From assembly GCF_014132355.1 (NCBI RefSeq), contig NZ_BLZO01000094.1, forward strand, positions 62,001 through 126,000: DNA of 64,000 bases, read 5' to 3'. The notes beneath the pieces are model-generated. The model did not search any database, was not told the origin of the DNA, and was given only the letters and a program-made list of their open reading frames with translations. Shown here one piece after another: positions 54,801-63,800 of this stretch. Source of the DNA: Okeania sp. KiyG1. Lineage in GTDB: Bacteria; Cyanobacteriota; Cyanobacteriia; Cyanobacteriales; Microcoleaceae. A program made the translations under genes and the position numbers. Numbering within the stretch: position 1 is the first letter of the stretch; each line of letters starts with the position of its first letter.

Positions 54801-57800
54801 TCAATAATTGGAATAACATAAATTTTTTGAATGATCATGCGAGGGATGTTGGAGAGCGTGTTAGTGCATTAGATACGAAGCATTTTTGGGAGGAGCAACG
54901 GGCGGCCTTAAAAGACAAGAAGAAAATTGCCGATATTGTTAAACAGCAAAAAATTGAAGCTCTGGAATTGCAAATTGCTCAGACCGAATCCGAATTGAAA
55001 CAGTTGGAAAATCTGTCTGTATATACCGAGCAAGAAGTCAAAGCCGCAGACGATCGCTTAATGGCCATCGAACAGCAGCTAAATACACTTCTGCAAGACA
55101 AAGCATCCGCAGAGCAAAAGCTGCCGGGATATGAGGAAGATTATCGTCGGTTCCAGGAAGCGGGCGAAGAAAAAAATAACATCTCTCAACAAATTCAGAC
55201 ATTAGAAGCACAACAGCGCTCTCTCCAACAGCGGGAACAGAACGAGCGAGCGCAGTTGCGGAATATTGAGGCAGCTCAGTTAGCTGATGAAGCAGCAATT
55301 GTTCGAGCCAAGAATAATATTAATTCGGTTCAACAAAGGTTGCGCTCTCATAGAATACCGATTTACCCGACTTCTTATCGTACTGAGAGTACCACAGCAA
55401 TTCTGGCTGAAATAAAACGTATTAAGGACGAAGTAAGCTATTACGAAGGAAGGAGTAATACAAAAGTAGATATCAATGGCGTGCGTAAATACAGAAAGAT
55501 ATTTCGCCAACTAATACCACCGACTGAGAAAGTGCAAAAAAGTCTGGAAAAGTATTTGGATATCCTCAACAAGCAAAATCGCATTAAAAATGGCGCCTGG
55601 GGAATAGAAGAAGACCGAGAATTATCTCAAGTATTGAGGGAGCGAGCTCGCCAAAAACAAGAAATCGTTCGTTCCTATCAAGATTTGCTCAATTGGGTTG
55701 AAAAGTGGAAAAAGCGAAATAACGAAATATGGCCTGGAAGTAGAAATACAAATGCGAGAAATAAAGAGAGTGCTTACGATAGCGCCATCTCAAATTGGAA
55801 CCGCATTGATAATTTTAGCTATAGAGCTAATTTGGTGACAAATCGCGTTAATGCACTGCAAACCAAACAAAATCTGGAGTCACAACTAGCTTCCGAACGC
55901 AATAAATTGGCATCCTTAGAAAACAATAAGAAGATTGCTGACCCTGTTAGACAACAGGAAATAGAGAGCCTAAAATTGCAAATTGCCCAGACTGAATCAG
56001 AAATAGAACAGTCTCAACAAAATATCGATAGCCTCCTTGAGCAAAAAGCAGTCGTAGAAGAAGACTTGCTGAAATACCAAGATAGCGATCGCCTCCTTGA
56101 GCAAACTCGCCAGCAGTTAGAAACTATTGGCCAACAGTTAGATACCTTGAATGGGAAAAAAGACGAACTGCAAAAGCATAAAGTCGCCCTTGGGGAAATG
56201 CAACAACACCTGGACTCTCTAGCAGGAGGCAAAGCAGCAGCAGCTACCCAAGCACGATTAGAAAAAATCGAGGAGAAACTGAATGAGAGGCGGTCGCAAT
56301 CTACCTCCGCAGAAAGGAAGTTGCAACAATTCCTAGAGACTTCCGGCTATTTCCTACCTACCCGCGAACGGTTGGCGATTATTGACAAGCGAATTAGGGA
56401 GCTAATTACCGAACAGCTAACAGTGCAAACCACTAAATTTGAACTGTCAATGCAACCAGGAGCAGAACAAATTCCAGAGATGGAAGCTATATCGAATCAA
56501 CTGCAAAATTATATAGATGACCTGGAACTAGAATTGCTCTGGATGCAGGTGCAGCGCGATGCTTTGGCACTAACGGTATCTGATTCTCTCGAACGGATGG
56601 CGATCGCCGATGTTAAGGCTGAAATCGAAAAATATAAAGCTACGGTCGGCGAGGCTGACTTGCCGTTGGATCGGTATCTTGATTTCTTAAATGGAATTGA
56701 GGGTAGCGGGGGAAATCTACGGGATGGTTTTGACGATATTAGTGCGTCGTTGCAAAAGGCTAAAACTGAACTGGAGGAAGCCGAGGATATTGTGGTGACT
56801 CTGGGAATACAACAGTTACAGCTAGAGGATGAAGAAATAGCAACTAAGGAGGCTATATCGAAAGCAGAAGAGGAGATTCCACAGACAGAGGAGGCGATCG
56901 CTCAAACTCAGGATAAGATTCAAGAAACTCAAGCATCTTTGGCAGCGTTGCCGACATTAGCGGAAATCCAAATATCTAAAACTCAAAAGCAAGCTGAGAT
57001 AGACGAACGGGAGGAAGCGATCGCTAGTACCAGAGCCCAGATTAACAATATCAGTAGGCAACAATCAATCTATCACTCGCGGATTCGGAGTCGCAATAGC
57101 AGTATCAGCAATTACAGCCGACAAGTCTCTAATTTGTATTCTCATGCCAACTTCTACGAACGACAGCGGCAAACTTACCAAGCAGAAGTAGATCGCTTGA
57201 CCAGAAAGGGCCTTTGGAAGAAAGTAGCTACTTGGCAGGGCGGACGAATTGTCCATAAATGGGTTTACAGGAAAAATCGTGGTCAAAAGTTGGATGACGC
57301 AAAAGCAAAAGTTCAAGATTTTACTAGAGCGCGTGATTCAGCACGCCAGCAAGCGCAATCGCTGAATGCGACAATTTCTCGAATGCGGACGGAAATTTCA
57401 GCCTGGAATCGGCAAATAAGCAGTTTAAACAACCAGCAACGAGGATTCAATAATCAGTTGACAGCAGATCGATCGCAACTCTCGAATTTGCAGCAAGAAT
57501 TGGAGCAACTTGTCAGTCAAGAGAACGCTGTTAATTCCTACACCGAGCAATTGGGAACCCAGAATACTCAACTTTCCCAACTACAACAAAAACTGGATGA
57601 GTTGACAAACAGCTTGCCATTGCTGAAAGAGAAATTGCCAACTATTGCCCAACAGCTTACGGACAAATACCGGGAAAAAGAACTCGTAGAGACTTATTTA
57701 CCCCAGGTGCAAGCAGAAGTCGAACGCTTCCAAGGACGACTGGACTTGTTCCAACGTGCGGATGTCTTGGAGCAGGAGTATCAAACCCAACAGGATGAAT

Positions 57801-60800
57801 GGCAGAAAGCGACGGAGGAACAAAGCACTGCCACCGACGAACTGCTGGCAACTCGTCTGGAAGGGGCAAGCGATCGTGCCAGGTATGCAGCGTTGGAAAC
57901 TTTTGTCGCCGAAGCTCAAGCCAAAATAGACGCTTACGAAGCTGAGAAGGAAGAAATAGACCCATCGCTGAAAAAATTGAGGCAAGAGCAAGAATTAATG
58001 CAAATGCAACTCAGCAACCAGAATCGGCAACTAGAAAGCAATATCGATCTGTATAATTCAACAAATGGGGCTTATATACAGGCAGACCAACAAGCCCAAT
58101 TTCATAACAATAGGATTTGGAAGTGGGAAAACGGAAAATGGAATTATCGCGGGAGGCAGAGACGGCTACGCGATGAATTCAGAGAAGACGCATCCTTATT
58201 GTCCGACAGACTCAATGGACTGTGGGCAACTCGCAACCAGATTGTAGGACGCATCAACGACTTGCAAGAGAAAATGGATGAAAATCAGAGCGAGATTAAC
58301 GGCCTCGTCTCCAAGAAATCTGCACTGAATCGGCAAATTCGGGAACAGGAGAGTTCTCAAACAAAGTGGAAAACCGAGCTTGCCTCTCTGAAAACTATTC
58401 TCGATCCCCTAGAGACAAAGGAACAAGCCCAACGAACAACTTTCGATAACGCCAATACCAAGTTGCAAGACACTTCTGGCAACATCGCCGAGACAATGGA
58501 AGAACAAGTAACAGCATTGCGTCGGTTGATTAGTTTGGGGATGGTGGCATCGGAATCGGATATTGATTTCTTCTCCAGCCAGGTTGAAACTAAGATTAAT
58601 GGGTTTATTGAACAAATTGGCGGACGCGATGGCAAGCTGAAAGAACAAGCAGAACGGTTGCAGCAGTTAATTGACGATCGCCAGAAGGAGTTGGAACAAA
58701 AAGCCGAAAAAGCAAAAGCTATACGCGCTCAAGCAGACTTGTTAGAACAACAGGCTAAGGAGGCTTACGAACGCAGTAAAAAACAAGGACGATTCTATAC
58801 TCGCGAATGGACCAAATATGAATTTCAGCGATTCGGCAACCGCACTCGTCAATTGCGGACGGATGTTTATACCGATCCTGATTACATTGATTACGAAACT
58901 TTCTCCCAACAAGCTTTGGAGTTACGGCAGCAGGCAGATAATATTGAGGATGGAGAATTAATGACCGATGTTGTGGAATTGCTGGAAGAGCAAAACGCAC
59001 ATCTGGACACCTGGCAGGGAGAAAACAAAGCCACTGTTGAAAAATTGGAGAAATGGTTGGAAGAGGCGATCGCTGCTTTGAGTCCGCTGCGGGAGAAGCA
59101 AGAGTTGGAAACTCGTGAAAAACTAATTCGCAATGATATTCGACTGAAGGCGCTGGAATCTCAGAAGGGATTGGAACAAGCAGCAGCGGAGGCTTTGGAA
59201 ACAGATTCCATTCTATCTTCTGTTAAATTGAGCGATCGGGCTACCGAAGATTTGCAAAATCTCGCCCAGACTTGGGTCAAGGATTGGCAGTCTGGCAACC
59301 AGATGACGAAAAAGTTGGGTGATAAACAAAAGCAGCAGTCTCAGTCTGTGGATGAGTTGATTGAGGATATTCAGGAGATATTAGCCGATCCTCACGGGGA
59401 ATATCTGCGTGGCGGGGCGAATTTGCGGGATGCTCTCACTATTCTGGGAGTTGTCGCTCCTCGTGCTGACCAATATGCGATTGGTAGCGTTAAAGAGGTA
59501 GATGTTGAGACTGTTAAAGAGGTAGATATTGAGACTAATGAAAGCGCCACTGAAAGGGACAACTGGGTTAGTAATATTGTCAATGCTGCCGCCAACGTGC
59601 AAAGAATTGTGGCACCAGAAGAAACGAGTCAACCTGATGCAAGCGATGCTAACAGCGAAAACTGGACTTCAAGCATTTTTAATACTGTAAATGCTGCTGC
59701 CAATGCGCAAAGAAATGTGACACCAGAAGAAACAAGTCAACCTGAGGCAAGCGTCACTGATACGGAAGAAACCGTAGCAGAAGCAGCACAGTTTGGGCGG
59801 GTTCGCAGCGTCACAAACACCGAACAGGCTGTAGAAGGACTGGATTTGCGCGTAGAGCATTACACCGAGTTAGGAGAGGAACTCGCACCGATCGCCAAGC
59901 GTTATGAAGAACGGGCTAAAACAGTAGAAAAGTACGTCGAGCTTTGGCAGCGCTTGAAAAAAGCTGAGTCTTTAATTGGGCGAGCGAATGGGCTTTACGA
60001 GGAATTGAAGCCTTCTAATGAGCGGTTGATCAGCTTGAACAACCAAGCTGATGAGAAAGAGAAAAAGGCAAGAAGGCTTGACAGAATAGCTAATAAAGCA
60101 GGCAAAAATTCCAATCGCCGAGCAATTTTGAATTCGCAGAGCCAACGTTTTAAAAATGAAGTCGATGCCCTGCGAGCAGGAGCAACTCGACTTGATCAAG
60201 ACATCAATAACATACCCTTAGATGCCCGCGAGCTGCGAGAAAAAGGATTTTCAGAGTTAACGAGCGTTATCTCTGACACGCGCACTGAAGCATTGAGAGC
60301 AAGAGAGAACGGCGATGCCAGCAATTTGAGTTCGACTCGCTCTAGCTTAATTTCTATAAAACAGTCATGGCTGGTAAACGGCTTATCCGACAGAATGAAT
60401 CAGCAGTTCGTCGATGCGATCGCTGAAGTTGAAGAGGTACTAGAAAAACTGCTTCGGAAGAAAGAAGAATCTCTCCAACAGTTGCCAGAAGTAATGCTAG
60501 CGGAGTCGGACTATAAACAACAACTACAGCAAGCAAAAGCCGCCCTAGCCCAAGCAGAAGGTAAGGCAAAGGCTGCTGTGGATACGATTAACTGGTACGA
60601 GACACAAATTGACGACCACCGCAAGCAAAGCAAAAGGAAAGGGTGGATCTGGTCAGATGAAGAAGATTTTCTTCACGTCGATCACCACTCGCTCATCGTT
60701 CAAAACTACCAGAAAATTCTCAACGGGCGAAAACGTGCAACTCCTGACACCGAGGAAAATCTCGGTTTGCGTCAGGTAGCGATAAACAATTTGGCTGAAG

Positions 60801-63800
60801 CGGAACGCTGGCGTGCAGAAGTTGCTCGCTTGTCAGAAGTGGTCGCCCAAGAAGAGGAAGCTGCGGATGCTGCTGCGGGGGCACGATATGCAAGTAAAGA
60901 GTTTCGCAATTTTGCCGAACAGTTGCAAGTACGGGAGGAATATATTCCCTCTTACGAACAACAAGGCGATCGCCTCGAAGATTTAGTCGAAACTTTGAAA
61001 CCGCAACGAGCGGAAGCGATGGCCGAAGCTCAAAAAGCTGCCAACAAGGTCGAAAGTAGTTGGCAGGAGTACGAGGACGCGGCAGCAAATTACCAGAAAG
61101 CGATCGCCGAAGTACTGGAACGGCGGGGAACAGTTAACCAACAAGCGGTGGAACTCCAGCATTTGATGGCCGAAGCAGAACGGGAGCTAGAACGGCAAAG
61201 CGTGGCCTTGGCAACGGAACTGGAACAGGGACTATCGCTGAAAGATGCGGTCCATACTGCTTACCAGGAAACTGTCGGCAAAATTCAACAACTCGAATCC
61301 GAAGGCAGCACCGACGGTTTGACCGAATTAGAAACCAAAAAAGCCCAGTTAGAAAAAACCCTGCACCTGCTCACCAATAAAGCTGCCGTGCTGACTTCCC
61401 AACAAACCGCCCTCACCCAGAGGCGCACCCTACTAGCAGCACAAAACGAAGTAATTTGGGCAGAACAACGGCTCGTCGATGCCTATATCCAAGACCCAGA
61501 CGACGATTTCAGCAACCTGGAAGACCAATTAAAAGATGCCCGCGAAGTCCTAGCAGAAGCCCAACGTCTGGCAGAACAAGCAGCTAAAGCTTCAGAAGCA
61601 TTGGGCGAACATTTACAGGTGCTGCAATCGGATTTAGAAGTCCAGAATCAGGAGCATCTCGACGAACTCCAGAAGCATCGCGACACCTTCAAGGAATTAA
61701 TCGAGAAGGTGGAAATCTACGATAACCTTGCTGGGGAAGCAGCGCAACAGCAGCAGAGAATTAACGATCTGGAGCGGGACATTATTCAGGAGTTGGAAAA
61801 AGCTATAGATAGCGGCAATACAGAAGCTCAGAAATTGCTCGAAGCAGTTCGGAATCGCGACTTTTTTGCTGCTGCCAATATTTACAAGCGCGATTACCAA
61901 GACCTCGCTCTGGAGGAGGGAGGCGATCATTTTCACCGCTTGTGGCGTAAATATCGCGAGGAACAACTAGATTATCGGGAGAAACAGAGAGAAGCCCTAC
62001 AGGAAACTGTCGAGAACCAGGAGATAAGGCTGGCAGCAGAAGCAACTCTGGCAACTCTGGAGGATGAAAAAGAGATCGCCCAAGAGCAACTAAACGATAC
62101 CCTGGAAAAACTGAACGATGCCCAAGAGGACCAAGAACGGTTGCAGCAAGAGTTAGCGATCGCTCAAGTCCGGGTAGATGAAACGGAACGGTTACGGGCA
62201 CAAACGGAGCAGACCATCGTCCAGTTGGTAGCCTTGGAGCAGATGAATCTAGCCCAAGCCCAGTTAGAGCAGGAGATTGCTAAGGCTCGTCAGCAGGACA
62301 TGGATAAAGCAGTGCGCGATCGGCTCCTCCGAGAGCAACGGGAATTGGAGCGGGAACGTCAGGCTACTATTGCTGAAATAGAGTTAATTAAGCAGTTGCA
62401 AGCTGAAGATGGCCTGCGTCTGTCATTGAATCAAATGCGGGGTATTTTGGGCCAATCTGGTTTGGCAGCAACAGATGATGCAGACGAGTTGGAAAGCCAG
62501 TTGGCGGGTTTGCAATCGCACTTGGGAAGTACGGAAGCGCAACTAGCAGGAGTGCTAGAAGGTTTTGAAAAGTTGGAAGCCGAACAACTTGACGACTTCC
62601 CCGACGAGCTTAAGACTTTGTTGGACAATGCCAAGAGCGATATTAACGATGCTTTGCAAGGTAAGGAAGCGGCGACGGTTCAGACTAACTTGCTGCGAGC
62701 AGTCGAGGGTCTGATAGGGCAGATGACGTACTACCAGATCCAAATGGCCATGATTACACAAGATGATGAGGAAGATCGCGATCTCCTGATCGATCTGATG
62801 GAAAGTTCGGACGAGAATATGGAGCGTTTGCAACAAGCAGGTCTGAAAGCAGATATTTTGGAAGAAGAGAAGCAAATTCTTCTACCAGATTACCTAGCTT
62901 CTCTAAATAAAGTGCTGTATGCCGAGCAAGCGTCAGATATTTCTAAATCTCTAGCGAAACAGTCGCGGGCAGCGATCCAGCAGATTATTCAGAAACGGAT
63001 CGAAAGGCGCGAAGCAGCTAAGAAGAGTTTTTGGCGAAAGGTGTTGGGTATATTTTCCCAGATAATCAGCATTCTTACTGCAATCGCAGGACTTGCAGCC
63101 ATCGTTTTTCCAGCGCTAGCTCCTGTGATGATCGGTTTGAGCGCTGTCGGGGCTGGTATTAATACCATCCAAGCTGCTGTCAATGGCGATTGGATAGGGG
63201 CAATAGTCAATGGTGTCATGGGAGTTGCTAACTTAGTTACAGCAGGATTGAGCAAGGCTCTCAATGCGGTGAAAAATGCTTGTGCGAGCGCCTGCCAAAC
63301 TGTTTGGGGCATGAGTCAGGCAAAAGCCCAAAAACTTCTCACTATTCTCAACACATCGAAGGAAGTCCTACCCGGCACTGTTGATGGTATCCGTAATATT
63401 GCGGATGATAAGGAGATTCTGGGTATCGTTCAAATTTTAGGCAGTCTGGCAACAGCAATTACTGAGCCGAGTGCGTTAGGAAATTTAACTAAAACTACTT
63501 TATACAACCAATTTGGCAAAGGCTCGTTTATGGCCGACCTGATTTTTAATGGGTTCAAAACCTTAAAAAAAGCTCCCGAAGCCATTTATAAGAGCATCGA
63601 ATACATTGATAAAGGCGACCTATTTAACGGTATTACAACAATACTAGGCACTGCTTTCTCTTTGGGTGAAGACCTAACAAAAGGTGTGGCTGACAATATA
63701 TTTTCTAACTTGTTTGATGTCTTGGGCGCGGTAAATAGCACTGCAGTTACAGTTAACAACCGATTTATCGAGCAAGGCGGTGTCACTGGTTTGCTAGCAG

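Noticed and set aside
53411-63786. Many minus-strand ORFs of 60-234 codons
   Set aside because: They are shadows of the 12-kb plus-strand gene, whose frame shows consistent domains and coiled-coil composition.
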